Origin: Chitinophaga nivalis
GTDB taxonomy: Bacteria > Bacteroidota > Bacteroidia > Chitinophagales > Chitinophagaceae
Direction of reading: 5' to 3'
Length of the DNA stretch: 64,000 nt
Assembly: GCF_025989125.1 (NCBI RefSeq)
Contig: NZ_JAPDNR010000001.1
Span: 1,346,301 to 1,410,300, forward strand
The notes below the pieces were generated by a model that saw only the letters and a program-made list of their open reading frames with translations, was not told where the DNA came from and did not search any database. Shown piece by piece: positions 34,220 through 43,328 of this stretch. A program made the translations under genes and the position numbers. The first letter of the stretch is position 1. The number at the start of each line of letters is the position of its first letter.

Positions 34220-37200
34220 TTACTTCACTACTTCCACCCACTTACCTGGCAGGAAGGCGTGTATGTTGTTGTCATACATGGCTTCGCAAGCCGTAGCCGG
34301 CAGGTAATACCGACCCAGGTAAGCAGCATTCAGCAGTACATGGTAAATATGTTTTTTATTTTCTTCCAGGTTGAAATAAGTGTATACGCGGTCATCACGT
34401 ATATCCTTATACGTAGCCGGCGAAGTATGGAACGCACTGTCGTTGTCCATCAACCGGGTATTCAGGATTTCCCAGCCGGAAGGGAATATCTGGCTGAGGG
34501 CCATTTGCTCATAATAGCCGCGTTTACCCGGATTGGTGATGGATACTGTAGCCATAAAGTCGCTGCCTTGTTTCAGGGTAGCCGGATCCAGTGGTTTACC
34601 ATCGCGGGTGCTGTAGGTCACCTGCAGGCCCAGTATATCCGGGTTGTTGGTGGCTACCGGTTCCTGGCCTGCTTCCGGTTGACCCTGGAGGATCAGCCTT
34701 ACATACAGCAGGTTTTGTCCGTTGTTCTGCAGACTGATGTTGCCGGCGTTACTATTGAAAGTAACGGGGATCTGCGTTACAAAGGACGCGCCGTTGACAT
34801 TGCCTTTAACACCGTTGAGGGTGTAGCTGAAATTCATTTTGCTACCGCCTTTGTTACTGCCACAATATTTAGCGATGGCTATCAATGAATAACCGGTGGT
34901 TTGTGTGCTGTACCACTGGTCGTTTTGCGACAGTTGCGCTGCAATTTGTTTCACCAGTTCATTGGCGCGGTTCCGTTGTCCCAGGATAGTGAGTGTTTCC
35001 AGGATCATGGCCTTGTCGCGCAGGTCGGAGCCGAAGGTACCGCCCAGCTGGTTGTATGGCTTGATATCGGTATTGATATTTTGTACCAGCGAGTTGGCTA
35101 CTTCCGGCTGGCCGGATAATTTGTAGGCTGCTGCCAGTCGCCATTTAGCGGGAACAGACAGGTACTTAAATTCTTTCAGCCGGTTCATGGCACCGAGTTC
35201 CGGCACTTTCGCCAATGCCAGCAGATACAGACGATAAGCCTGGGTGAGGTCACTGCCGTAGAAGTTGAGCGTGTTAGGCGCCCAGGTAGCCGCTTTGTTA
35301 CGCTGGTATTTTTTCCATTGGTCCAGTACGCCCGGTGGCAGGGTATAGCCCTGTTCCTGAGCAGCCAGGAGGAAATGTCCGCCGTAGCTGGTACCCCATT
35401 CGTCGGCATTGCCTTCGCCCGGCCAGTAGCTGAAACCACCGTCGGAGGTCTGGAAGCCTTTGAGGCGGTTGATACCTGCTTTTACATTGCGGTCGATCTC
35501 TGCCAGCTGTCCTTCTTTCAGGTCCATCAGCTGATTTAATACCAGCTGCGGGAATAAACCGGAAGTAGTTTGTTCAATACAGCCGTGCGGATATTCTATC
35601 AGGAAACGGAGACGTTTACCCAGGTTGAGGGACGGAATGGTAGATACTTCCAGTACGCCGGAGTTGGTACCTGCCATGCCTACCGGACTATAAGCAGTAT
35701 TCCATGCCTTGCCGGATTCCAGCGTGTATTCGATGACGTTAGTAATCACCGGATTGGGATTACGTACATCCAGTTCTATATTTTCTTCTGCTTTTTCGCT
35801 GCCGCTGGTGGCGGTTACTTTTATTTTTGCGATGCCTGTCTGCGGCCGTACCCTTACATCAAAGTAAACCTGTTGTTCACCAGGTTGTGAGAAGGTAACG
35901 GTTTTCGTACGCTCTCCCACTACTTCCAGCAGCGGGCTGGTGCTGAGGGTAACGCTGGCATTGCGGATGTTAGGTTCCAGGCCGAATACGGTTACCGGCA
36001 GCTGTATGGTTTCTGATGGGCCGAGTACACGCGGCGCGGTAGCCAGCAGCATCAGTGGTTTTTTCACGGCTACATTTTTCTCTGCAAAACCGTAGGCGCC
36101 GTCCTGCCCTGCTATCACCATGGCTTTTACGGAGCCGATATACGGCGGCAGTTTGAATTTATGGGTTTGTTTCTGCCCACCTTTCAGGTAGAAAGGCCCC
36201 ATATATTTTACCACTGGTTTGAAGCGGTTGGCTTTGGCGTTGCCGGCATTTTTGTTGAGGCCTTCATCACCACCGATACTGAGGATGCGATCCATATCGG
36301 CGCCCCATGCGCCAATTACATAGTCAAAGAGATCCCATGTTTTTACACCGAGTGCCTCCCGGGCATAGAAAATACTATGTGGATCCGGCGTTTTGTAACG
36401 GGTGAGGTCCAGCAAGCCTTCGTCTACAATGGCTACCGTATAGGTCATGGCTTTACCGTTGGTTTCACTGACGGTCAGGGTGGCTTCTGTTTCCGGTTTC
36501 AGTTTTTCCGGCATGGTAATCACCGGTTTCAGGATGGTACCTGGATCTTCAATGGAGATCGGAATGGTACCAAACATGCGGATCGGCAGGTCGTTAATGG
36601 TTTGTGCGTGTGGTTGCAGTAAACTAACGTTGACGTATATATTAGGCGTCATGTTTTTCTCTGCCTTGAATTTGAAAGTGGTTTGTCCCTGCTGGGTATT
36701 GAGCCAGAAGGTTTTCAGCACTTTGCTGCCGGATTCAATGCTCACCAGGCCGCGTCCACCGGCGCTGCTGGGGATGGTGAGGGTAATATCGTCGCCGGTT
36801 TTGTATTGTTGTTTGTCGGAAGTGAATACCAGCATGGAGGCATCAGCAGGACTTTCTTTCTGTACCCGCTCAGCCCATCCCGGCCAGTCGATATATACTG
36901 CTTTACCGGAGGTATGACCGCTTTGCAGGTCTTTAACCCTTACCAGGTAACGGCCCCAATCGGGGTAGTTGATCTGCAGGTTCCATTTTCCTTTACCGTT
37001 TTGCAGGGTGATGGTTTCTTTGCGCAGCAGCTGGTTGTAGCTATCCTGGGTAAAGTTGGAGTAATCTTCGTTTTCTCCTTCATCCCACCACCATCTCCAT
37101 CTGATTTTATACAGTTCTACCTGTACATCGCGGCTGCCGCCAATGAGGTTACCGTTGCCATCTACATCCACGATGTCGATGCTATGTGGTTTGTCGGTCA

Positions 37201-39790
37201 GCAACATACCGGTGGTGCGGTCGCCCTGAGGTATCCGTAAGCCGGCGTAGGCGGTAAACGGATTGTAAGGCATAGAGAAGTGGTCGATACTGAAATCGCC
37301 ACCTGGTTCAAATACTTTTACTTCAAAGTTGGCTTTCAGCTGACCCGGCGCCAGTTTACCCAGTTGTATGTCTGCATTCACCGGAGCGGTACCGTTTTCA
37401 TTCAGCGGGCCTTCGAAGATGGTTTTATTTTCGGCTTCAAAATGTGTTACCGGATCATCAAAGGAGTAATCCGAAAAGTTCTTGAAGCTGGTACGTTGTT
37501 GTACGAGTGATACATCCACTTTCGCCTTGAGGTGCTGGGCGGTAGCGCCAAACAGCCACATGGCCGACAGGTTACCCGGAGCGCCGCCTTTGGACAAGGA
37601 TGTCTGACTACCGAAGTCCATTTTAATTTTCAGGCGGTTAGGTTTTACTGTTTCGATGCGGATGTTTTTCTGGAAGGTAGCGCCGCCTACTTTCACCTTT
37701 GCTACCCAGCTGCCGGTAGGATCATCCGGTGCAGTGGCAGTGGCAAAGCTGTAGAAGCCGTTCAGGCCCTGGTGCTGGTTGACACGTTTGTACAGCTGTC
37801 CTTTAGGATTGTAGAGTTCCAGGGTGACCGGGTGGTCCGGTGGTAATTTTTTCTCTTTGTCTTCCAGGATGAAAGTGAGGTACAACGAGTCGCCCGGGCG
37901 CCATACACCGCGTTCGCCGTAGAGGAATCCTTTGATCCCGTTTTGTACTTCCTCTCCTTTTACATCAAAGCGGCTGAGTGGCAGGGAGCTGCCATCGTCC
38001 AGTTTGAGGTAACCTCTTTCGTTGCCTTTTTTGGCAATGAGCAGGAATGGTTTGCGTTTGAGATCAAAAAGGGCGAGGCCTTCGCCATCACTTTTGGTTT
38101 TGAAGATCACCTGGTTCTGATAGTCCAGCAGTTCCAGTTCCACGCCTATCATGGGTTTGGTATCGCGTATATCCGTTACCGCTACCAGCATGCTGTTATC
38201 ATTACCTCTTTTGGCAATGAGGCCGATGTTGGAAGAGAAGACGTTGCGGACCGCCCATTTATCTTTGCTGTAATAGGAGTTAGAGCAGGCGTCGTTGCGA
38301 CGGTCCCAGTTATAACCATAAGGATAATAGCTGTCATAACGCTGCCAGAATTCGTCGTCGTCGTCAATTTTTTCTCCGCCGTAGTATTCACTTTCTTCTT
38401 CCGCTGCTTCTGCTGTGTTGCCGGTATCTGCCGCACAGGCGGTTAATGCATAGGCTTTGCGGAAGCCGATGGTAATATTATAGATGGCGCCTGGTTCGGT
38501 GCGCAGCATTTTGTCGAGGTCTAGGAAGAAGCGGTTTTTCTTACGCAGGTTAACGGATTTATCGGTATCCAGCCGGATGGTTTTTTCTACCACGGGCTTG
38601 CCTACACGCCGTAACTCTTCGTTGCCGCTGAGGTTGTTCCGCTGCAGGTATTGCGGTACATTGTTTTCATATATTTTGATGATCGTTACATCCACTGCAT
38701 TCAGGTTCACGGCTTCAAACGGCATCACCAGCTTATTGCTTTCCGGCAGAATAACGCCTTTACCAGGTATCTGTACAGAGGGCAGGGTATTTTCAAAATT
38801 GACATTGGCACTGAATGTTTTCCCCAAACGTTTATCGGTGATATTCTGAATGCCTTCGTTGATGATGACGTTATAGTTGCCTTCGAGTCTTACCGGTGCA
38901 TATACCTTTACTTCACTGCCGTCTATGGTATAGCGGAGATCACTCTGGCCGCTGATACCGATAAGTCCTTCCAGTGTCTGTGCGGCGCTGATCGGATCAG
39001 AGAATTGTACGAGCAGGTGTTGCTCCGGTTCTGCGAGTGTTTTTACATCCAGTACTTTGAAATCGCCGATAGCAGGTACTTCTACGGTTTTTTTACCGGA
39101 GTTGTCCACTTTAAGGGACTGACCGTTCCAGGTGATTTCCAGGTTGCGGGCAATGTTGCCGCGCATAATATTGGAGACGGTAAAACGCGACGTTTTCTGG
39201 GCCGCATTGTGTTGCCAGGATACCGGTAATGATTTGCCGTTATATTGTGCGTGCAGTACTTTTTCGATGGCCTGTGGATCTTCTACATCGGCGGTAGCAA
39301 TGGAGCCGGTGTAGGTCATCTGCTCCAACGTGTTGTTGCTGCTGGCTTTCAGCCCCATATGATCCAGGGCAAAGGAAGGCTTGATGACTTTGAATTCGAA
39401 GTCGAAAGATTTGAGATCTTTAGGTACTTCCATCACCTTACCCAGTTTAAAGGTAGCCTGATAGGTTTTTCCCGGCTGCAGGTTTTCATCGGGTCTGAAT
39501 TCGATGGTGGTAGCATCTATCCAGTAGGATTTACCTTTTACCGATGGTGAAAACGAGAAGACTTCTTTGTCCAGCGCTTCATTCTGTGTATGGGTGACAT
39601 TGACCTGTCCGGACAGGTGTACCCGGATGGCACTTTGTTTGGAAATGATGCCCGCAGTATAAGCCTCAATGTATTTGGCGAATTCGGGGTTCATTTCTTT
39701 TTTTGTTGTACGGCAACCAATGAGTACAGACAAGGCTGTCAGACATACAAATAAAGCTGCTACAGCAAATAGCCGTTTGGTAGGATGCAT
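34220..39790 (-). CDS. Bacterial alpha-2-macroglobulin (thioester type) lipoprotein
   Basis: 1856 residues, the size of YfhM-type bacterial alpha-2-macroglobulins. Lipobox VLIGC (Cys26) anchors it on the periplasmic side. N-terminal MG domains are followed by the bait/MG region and the thioester domain with YPHGCIEQTTSG: Cys1404 and Gln1407 form the C-x-E-Q thioester that traps attacking proteases. A tyrosine/asparagine-rich insertion lies around 480-510. The protein is thought to protect the envelope from proteases when peptidoglycan is breached, while the neighbouring PBP1C repairs it. Order: alpha-2-macroglobulin first, PBP1C second. A divergent function without protease trapping cannot be excluded, but the intact thioester motif argues for trapping. 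Confidence 0.93.
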   Translation of the reverse strand: MHPTKRLFAVAALFVCLTALSVLIGCRTTKKEMNPEFAKYIEAYTAGIISKQSAIRVHLSGQVNVTHTQNEALDKEVFSFSPSVKGKSYWIDATTIEFRPDENLQPGKTYQATFKLGKVMEVPKDLKSFDFEFKVIKPSFALDHMGLKASSNNTLEQMTYTGSIATADVEDPQAIEKVLHAQYNGKSLPVSWQHNAAQKTSRFTVSNIMRGNIARNLEITWNGQSLKVDNSGKKTVEVPAIGDFKVLDVKTLAEPEQHLLVQFSDPISAAQTLEGLIGISGQSDLRYTIDGSEVKVYAPVRLEGNYNVIINEGIQNITDKRLGKTFSANVNFENTLPSVQIPGKGVILPESNKLVMPFEAVNLNAVDVTIIKIYENNVPQYLQRNNLSGNEELRRVGKPVVEKTIRLDTDKSVNLRKKNRFFLDLDKMLRTEPGAIYNITIGFRKAYALTACAADTGNTAEAAEEESEYYGGEKIDDDDEFWQRYDSYYPYGYNWDRRNDACSNSYYSKDKWAVRNVFSSNIGLIAKRGNDNSMLVAVTDIRDTKPMIGVELELLDYQNQVIFKTKSDGEGLALFDLKRKPFLLIAKKGNERGYLKLDDGSSLPLSRFDVKGEEVQNGIKGFLYGERGVWRPGDSLYLTFILEDKEKKLPPDHPVTLELYNPKGQLYKRVNQHQGLNGFYSFATATAPDDPTGSWVAKVKVGGATFQKNIRIETVKPNRLKIKMDFGSQTSLSKGGAPGNLSAMWLFGATAQHLKAKVDVSLVQQRTSFKNFSDYSFDDPVTHFEAENKTIFEGPLNENGTAPVNADIQLGKLAPGQLKANFEVKVFEPGGDFSIDHFSMPYNPFTAYAGLRIPQGDRTTGMLLTDKPHSIDIVDVDGNGNLIGGSRDVQVELYKIRWRWWWDEGENEDYSNFTQDSYNQLLRKETITLQNGKGKWNLQINYPDWGRYLVRVKDLQSGHTSGKAVYIDWPGWAERVQKESPADASMLVFTSDKQQYKTGDDITLTIPSSAGGRGLVSIESGSKVLKTFWLNTQQGQTTFKFKAEKNMTPNIYVNVSLLQPHAQTINDLPIRMFGTIPISIEDPGTILKPVITMPEKLKPETEATLTVSETNGKAMTYTVAIVDEGLLDLTRYKTPDPHSIFYAREALGVKTWDLFDYVIGAWGADMDRILSIGGDEGLNKNAGNAKANRFKPVVKYMGPFYLKGGQKQTHKFKLPPYIGSVKAMVIAGQDGAYGFAEKNVAVKKPLMLLATAPRVLGPSETIQLPVTVFGLEPNIRNASVTLSTSPLLEVVGERTKTVTFSQPGEQQVYFDVRVRPQTGIAKIKVTATSGSEKAEENIELDVRNPNPVITNVIEYTLESGKAWNTAYSPVGMAGTNSGVLEVSTIPSLNLGKRLRFLIEYPHGCIEQTTSGLFPQLVLNQLMDLKEGQLAEIDRNVKAGINRLKGFQTSDGGFSYWPGEGNADEWGTSYGGHFLLAAQEQGYTLPPGVLDQWKKYQRNKAATWAPNTLNFYGSDLTQAYRLYLLALAKVPELGAMNRLKEFKYLSVPAKWRLAAAYKLSGQPEVANSLVQNINTDIKPYNQLGGTFGSDLRDKAMILETLTILGQRNRANELVKQIAAQLSQNDQWYSTQTTGYSLIAIAKYCGSNKGGSKMNFSYTLNGVKGNVNGASFVTQIPVTFNSNAGNISLQNNGQNLLYVRLILQGQPEAGQEPVATNNPDILGLQVTYSTRDGKPLDPATLKQGSDFMATVSITNPGKRGYYEQMALSQIFPSGWEILNTRLMDNDSAFHTSPATYKDIRDDRVYTYFNLEENKKHIYHVLLNAAYLGRYYLPATACEAMYDNNIHAFLPGKWVEVVK

Positions 39791-39897
39791 CTGGAACGCG
39801 AATTAGGGTGATTAACTGTTTAGGTACTTGATGCGAATGTCGGGAAATTTATTGACACTGGGGATAGCAGGAGGATCGGGCAGGAAAGGATCGCTGT

Positions 39898-39938
39898 TTT
39901 GCGGTAGCAGTAATCCATGGGATGCCGGCTACCGCAAA
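39898..39938 (-). terminator. Hairpin downstream of the ModF-like ABC gene
   Basis: TTTGCGGTAGC pairs with GCTACCGCAAA (39898-39908 with 39928-39938), and CTG/CAG extends the stem past one mismatch. It begins 11 bases after the ABC gene stop on the minus strand. No clear T-tract. Confidence 0.5.
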
Positions 39939-39948
39939 GCAGGGATGA

Positions 39949-41439
39949 TTAGCACATCTCACCTTTTTGCAGGCGGATGTATTGGTTGACACATGCAGGT
40001 AATTCTTCTTCATAGTGGGTAACATAAATAAGTGTTACCGGCATATGGGCACATAGTTGTTCGATGGTTTGTTTGAAATGTAATTTTTGCTGACTGTCCA
40101 GTCCCTGACAAGGTTCATCGAATATCAGCAACGGTGGATTTTTCACCAGCGCGCGTGCCAGTAATGTCAGGCGTTGTGTGCTTTCCGGCACCTGTTTGAA
40201 GGGTACATTCCGGTAAGCGCCGATGTCCAGTATATCCATCCACTCCATGGCAATGTGTTCCTGTTCCGGTGTTACCGGGCGGGTTTTGCCGATGATATCT
40301 GTAAAGCCGGAACATACTACCTGGAGGCAGTGATCGCGGGAGGTAAAATACTGGTGCAGTTCCGGCGATACGAAGCCTATTTTTTTCTTGATGTCCCAGA
40401 TGCTTTCGCCGCTGCCACGTTTACGGTCGAACAACCATATTTTGTTGGCATAGGCCTGTGGGTTATCGCCGTTGATCAAGCTGAGTAAGGTAGATTTTCC
40501 GGCGCCGTTAGGTCCCAGCAAAGCCCACTTGTCGTTGGGTTTTACGGTCCAGTTGATGTGCTGCAGGATGGTGTTCTCGCCGTATTTTACCTGTACGGCT
40601 TCCATTTGTACAATGTTGTTGAAAACCGGTGCGGTATTGCTTTGTACGAGGGCGGCTATTTTTTCTGCGGCCATTTCCGGTATGACGGTTTCCGTTGTTT
40701 CCGGCAGGGGCAGTTCCAGGTATGCTTCGCGTGTATGCTTTCCCGTTATCGTTCCCTGATCCAGGGTGAGTACATGGGTGATATGTGAAGGAATTTCCCG
40801 GGGAGAGGTGGTCAGTAATACCGTTGTGCCGCCGGCAATGATGTCATTGATCATGGCCGTAAAATCTTTCCGGGCCTGTACATCGAGTCCTATGTAGGGA
40901 TTGTCGAGCAGCAGTAATACCGGTTGTTGCAGCAGTGCGCGGGCAATCATGACCCGGCGTGTTTCGCCATTGGATAGTTTGATGAGGTGTTTGTTCATCA
41001 GGGGGGCAATCCGCAGGGCCTGCAGGTTGGCGGGTATTTCCGTGATGTTCAGGTATTCCTGCACGGTGGGTGCATTTTCTGCATCCATACTGTTGAACCG
41101 TTGCTGATAGTAGAAGTCGGTAGTGGTATTGGAATGGTTACGGAAAGTGTGGTGATGGCCTACCAGGGCAATGAGGTTACGGTAAGTGAAATAAGGGTCC
41201 GTGACCGTATGTTGCTGTCGCCATTCGTCGTAAAAATGATACTGAATACTACCGTTGATGATGTTGAACTTTCCGAGTAATGTGTTCAGCAGGGCGGTTT
41301 TGCCTGATCCGCTGGCGCCGGTAATAGCCCATTGTTCCCCTTTGTTGATCTGCCATTGGAGGGTCTGGAACAATGTTTTGTCGAGATACCTGACGGTAAT
41401 GTGTTCCAATGAGAGGAACGGATGATGCTTTGCTTCCAT
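39949..41439 (-). CDS. Duplicated ABC ATP-binding protein, ModF-like
   Basis: 496 residues with two ABC cassettes and no membrane segments. Cassette 1: Walker A GASGSGKTALLN, signature LSNGETRRVMIARALL, Walker B LLLLDNP. Cassette 2: Walker A GPNGAGKSTLLSLI, a degenerate signature at QVPESTQRLTLLARAL, Walker B LLIFDEP. The arrangement matches E. coli ModF and related proteins named for molybdate or photorepair; the true role is unclear. No molybdate or other permease gene is adjacent, so transport is not supported. The signature motif of the second cassette (PESTQR in place of LSGGQ) is unusual. Confidence 0.82.
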   Translation of the reverse strand: MEAKHHPFLSLEHITVRYLDKTLFQTLQWQINKGEQWAITGASGSGKTALLNTLLGKFNIINGSIQYHFYDEWRQQHTVTDPYFTYRNLIALVGHHHTFRNHSNTTTDFYYQQRFNSMDAENAPTVQEYLNITEIPANLQALRIAPLMNKHLIKLSNGETRRVMIARALLQQPVLLLLDNPYIGLDVQARKDFTAMINDIIAGGTTVLLTTSPREIPSHITHVLTLDQGTITGKHTREAYLELPLPETTETVIPEMAAEKIAALVQSNTAPVFNNIVQMEAVQVKYGENTILQHINWTVKPNDKWALLGPNGAGKSTLLSLINGDNPQAYANKIWLFDRKRGSGESIWDIKKKIGFVSPELHQYFTSRDHCLQVVCSGFTDIIGKTRPVTPEQEHIAMEWMDILDIGAYRNVPFKQVPESTQRLTLLARALVKNPPLLIFDEPCQGLDSQQKLHFKQTIEQLCAHMPVTLIYVTHYEEELPACVNQYIRLQKGEMC

Positions 41440-41532
41440 GATTGTGAGATTGCGCTGAATATTCGTCTATCGCCTATAAAATTAGCAGGATTATTGAAAG
41501 CTTCTGCTAAATTTATGTCAAAGTAAACGCGT

Positions 41533-41985
41533 ATGAACTGGAGCATTAAACCTTTTGAAGCATTAACGACAACAGAACTGTACGATGTACTGCATTTGCG
41601 TAATGAAGTATTCGTAGTGGAGCAACAGTGTCCTTACCAGGATTTGGACTATGCCGATCAGAAAGCCATACATGTGATGGGGCGGGATGATAAGGGGCAG
41701 TTGCTGGCTTATACCCGCATTTTTGCGCCAGGTATTAAATATCCGGAAACTTCTATCGGGCGGGTAGTTACCTCTCCCCTGGCAAGGGGCAAAGGTGCCG
41801 GCCGGGAACTGATGGAGAAATCCCTGGAGGCCTTAGCGTCATATTTTGGCGATGTAGCCGTGAGAATAAGTGCGCAGGAATATTTGCTGGCCTTTTATAC
41901 TTCTTTGGGTTTTGAGCAAACCAGTGACACGTATATGGAAGATAACATCCCACATGTGGAGATGGTAAGGAAAGGAAAAGCCTAA
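41533..41985 (+). CDS. GNAT family N-acetyltransferase, ElaA-like
   Basis: 150-residue acetyltransferase. Family signatures of ElaA are visible: LYDVLHLRNEVFVVEQQCPYQDLD near the N-terminus, then SIGRVVTSPLARGKGAGREL with the acetyl-CoA binding R/Q-x-x-G-x-G/A loop (RGKGAG), and FYTSLGFEQTSDTYMEDNIPHVEM. The physiological substrate of ElaA is not established. Transcribed alone, divergent from the ABC gene and convergent with the DUF6048 gene. Confidence 0.88.
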   Translation: MNWSIKPFEALTTTELYDVLHLRNEVFVVEQQCPYQDLDYADQKAIHVMGRDDKGQLLAYTRIFAPGIKYPETSIGRVVTSPLARGKGAGRELMEKSLEALASYFGDVAVRISAQEYLLAFYTSLGFEQTSDTYMEDNIPHVEMVRKGKA

Positions 41986-42006
41986 GCTGATTACGATAAA
42001 AAAAAT

Positions 42007-42040
42007 CAGGCAGCTGATATCCGGAAATATCAGCTGCCTG
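42007..42040 (-). terminator. Intrinsic terminator between the GNAT and DUF6048 genes
   Basis: Perfect 14-bp stem CAGGCAGCTGATAT/ATATCAGCTGCCTG (42007-42020 with 42027-42040) with a 6-base loop. On the minus strand it is followed by a run of about ten T. It may also stop the plus-strand GNAT transcript. Confidence 0.9.
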
Positions 42041-42064
42041 TATATCTTACCAAAGAGGTATCTA

Positions 42065-42865
42065 TTATCTTTTAGGAATCTTTTTCTTTTTGTTTTCGGC
42101 CAGTTTCACATATTCCCGGATGTTGTATAATGGCAATACATAGGATACTGTGTATTGTACATCAAACACCGACTTTTTGGAGCCACTGCCAAAGCCGGGA
42201 ATGACCAGTGGTGTAAAATCTTCTGTTTTCACGTTGTTGATCAATATCCTTTCCCGCAGATTCCAGCCCATGAAGAAGTGTTTGAATATTTCTGCTTTCA
42301 GACCTACTACCAGCTCTATCCAATGTGCATTTACGCTGCTTTTGGGAATAGACCCGGTGAGGTTTTTACCCCAGTAGGAGCTTTCTATGGTATAGGTAGG
42401 TACTTCGTAGGAAAGATGGGAGAATCCGTAGCGTGCCCCTACATAGAACATGTTTTTTTCTGAGGGATATTGTCTTTTCAGAAAATTGTAGTCAATACCC
42501 AGTGTAATGAATGCGCCGCTGCCTTTATAGGTATAACGGTCATCACTATAGGGTGTATTGGCATAACCTCCCTCAAAGGCTGCATACAGGTTGCTTTTCA
42601 GCCGGGCGTCTGCTATAATGGTGAACTCTTTTCTATAGGGATAATAGATGGAGGTGGCAATACGGCTGAGATCCAGTCCTATCCGGATACCGCCGGGCAG
42701 TACATAGCTGCTGTCTTTTCGCGGTTGCGCAATAACAGTATCGGTCGCCGGTTTACGGAGACTGTCTGTTTTGAGCGGCGGTGTGGCTGGCTTTTGCTGA
42801 GCCTGGGCCCGGATGCCGCACAGGATGCTGCTAATAAGAAAAATACAAAGTAAGGTGCGTATCAT
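42065..42865 (-). CDS. DUF6048 family outer-membrane-type protein
   Basis: 266 residues with a signal peptide (to about residue 22, RAQAQ) and a Pro/Lys/Thr-rich linker, then amphipathic strands (GGIRIGLDLSRIATSIYYPY, MFYVGARYGFSHLSYEVP) typical of a small outer-membrane barrel, ending in a basic tail. From memory it corresponds to DUF6048, usually paired with DUF6452; the function is unknown. Its start lies 35 bases inside the upstream DUF6452 gene in another frame, which suggests translational coupling. Confidence 0.7.
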   Translation of the reverse strand: MIRTLLCIFLISSILCGIRAQAQQKPATPPLKTDSLRKPATDTVIAQPRKDSSYVLPGGIRIGLDLSRIATSIYYPYRKEFTIIADARLKSNLYAAFEGGYANTPYSDDRYTYKGSGAFITLGIDYNFLKRQYPSEKNMFYVGARYGFSHLSYEVPTYTIESSYWGKNLTGSIPKSSVNAHWIELVVGLKAEIFKHFFMGWNLRERILINNVKTEDFTPLVIPGFGSGSKKSVFDVQYTVSYVLPLYNIREYVKLAENKKKKIPKR

Positions 42866-43304
42866 CGCTGCTGGTTACTGACTTATTATTAATCTGAACA
42901 GAAAGAATGGTATTTCGTGTAGTGATTACCGTATCAATGTTGAAATAGGTACCGAATCCGCAACCGGGTGAAATAAAATGGGATTTGCGGACATACCGGA
43001 AGGTAAGGGTATCCGGTATCAGGGCAGAATCTACCCGGAGGTGGAACCTGCTGCTGTCGGCCGTGGGAGACAACGGAAAGGTGATCACCCCGAGCCGTGC
43101 CCGGTTGATGAGCGTATCCCGGTCCAGGGCCTTCAACGTTACCTTCGGCATAATCGTGTCTCTGATAATGCCGGCGCTGTCGCGTTTGAAGGCTACCCGT
43201 ATGTCTGTGCGCAAGGTCTGGTCACAGACCTTTGTTTCATTTTCGCAGGCAATGACGCCACCGAACAATGCGCAAAGCAGTAATATTTGATAAATACGTT
43301 TCAT
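42831..43304 (-). CDS. DUF6452 family lipoprotein
   Basis: 157 residues with lipobox VIAC (Cys20). The mature part has a CDQTLRTDIRVAFK start and a beta-rich body (LRVDSALIPDTLTFRYVRKS); additional Cys residues (about 27 and 114) may form a disulfide. From memory this is DUF6452, function unknown. It starts 24 bases after the uvrA stop and overlaps the DUF6048 gene by 35 bases, so the pair may be read through from uvrA. Confidence 0.68.
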   Translation of the reverse strand: MKRIYQILLLCALFGGVIACENETKVCDQTLRTDIRVAFKRDSAGIIRDTIMPKVTLKALDRDTLINRARLGVITFPLSPTADSSRFHLRVDSALIPDTLTFRYVRKSHFISPGCGFGTYFNIDTVITTRNTILSVQINNKSVTSSDDTHLTLYFSY

Positions 43305-43328
43305 TCCTGATTTACTGTTGGCAATATA

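Noticed and set aside
42978..43290. Two overlapping ~101-codon plus-strand frames
   Set aside because: Both are antisense shadows of the DUF6452 lipoprotein gene, which has a lipobox and an operon context.
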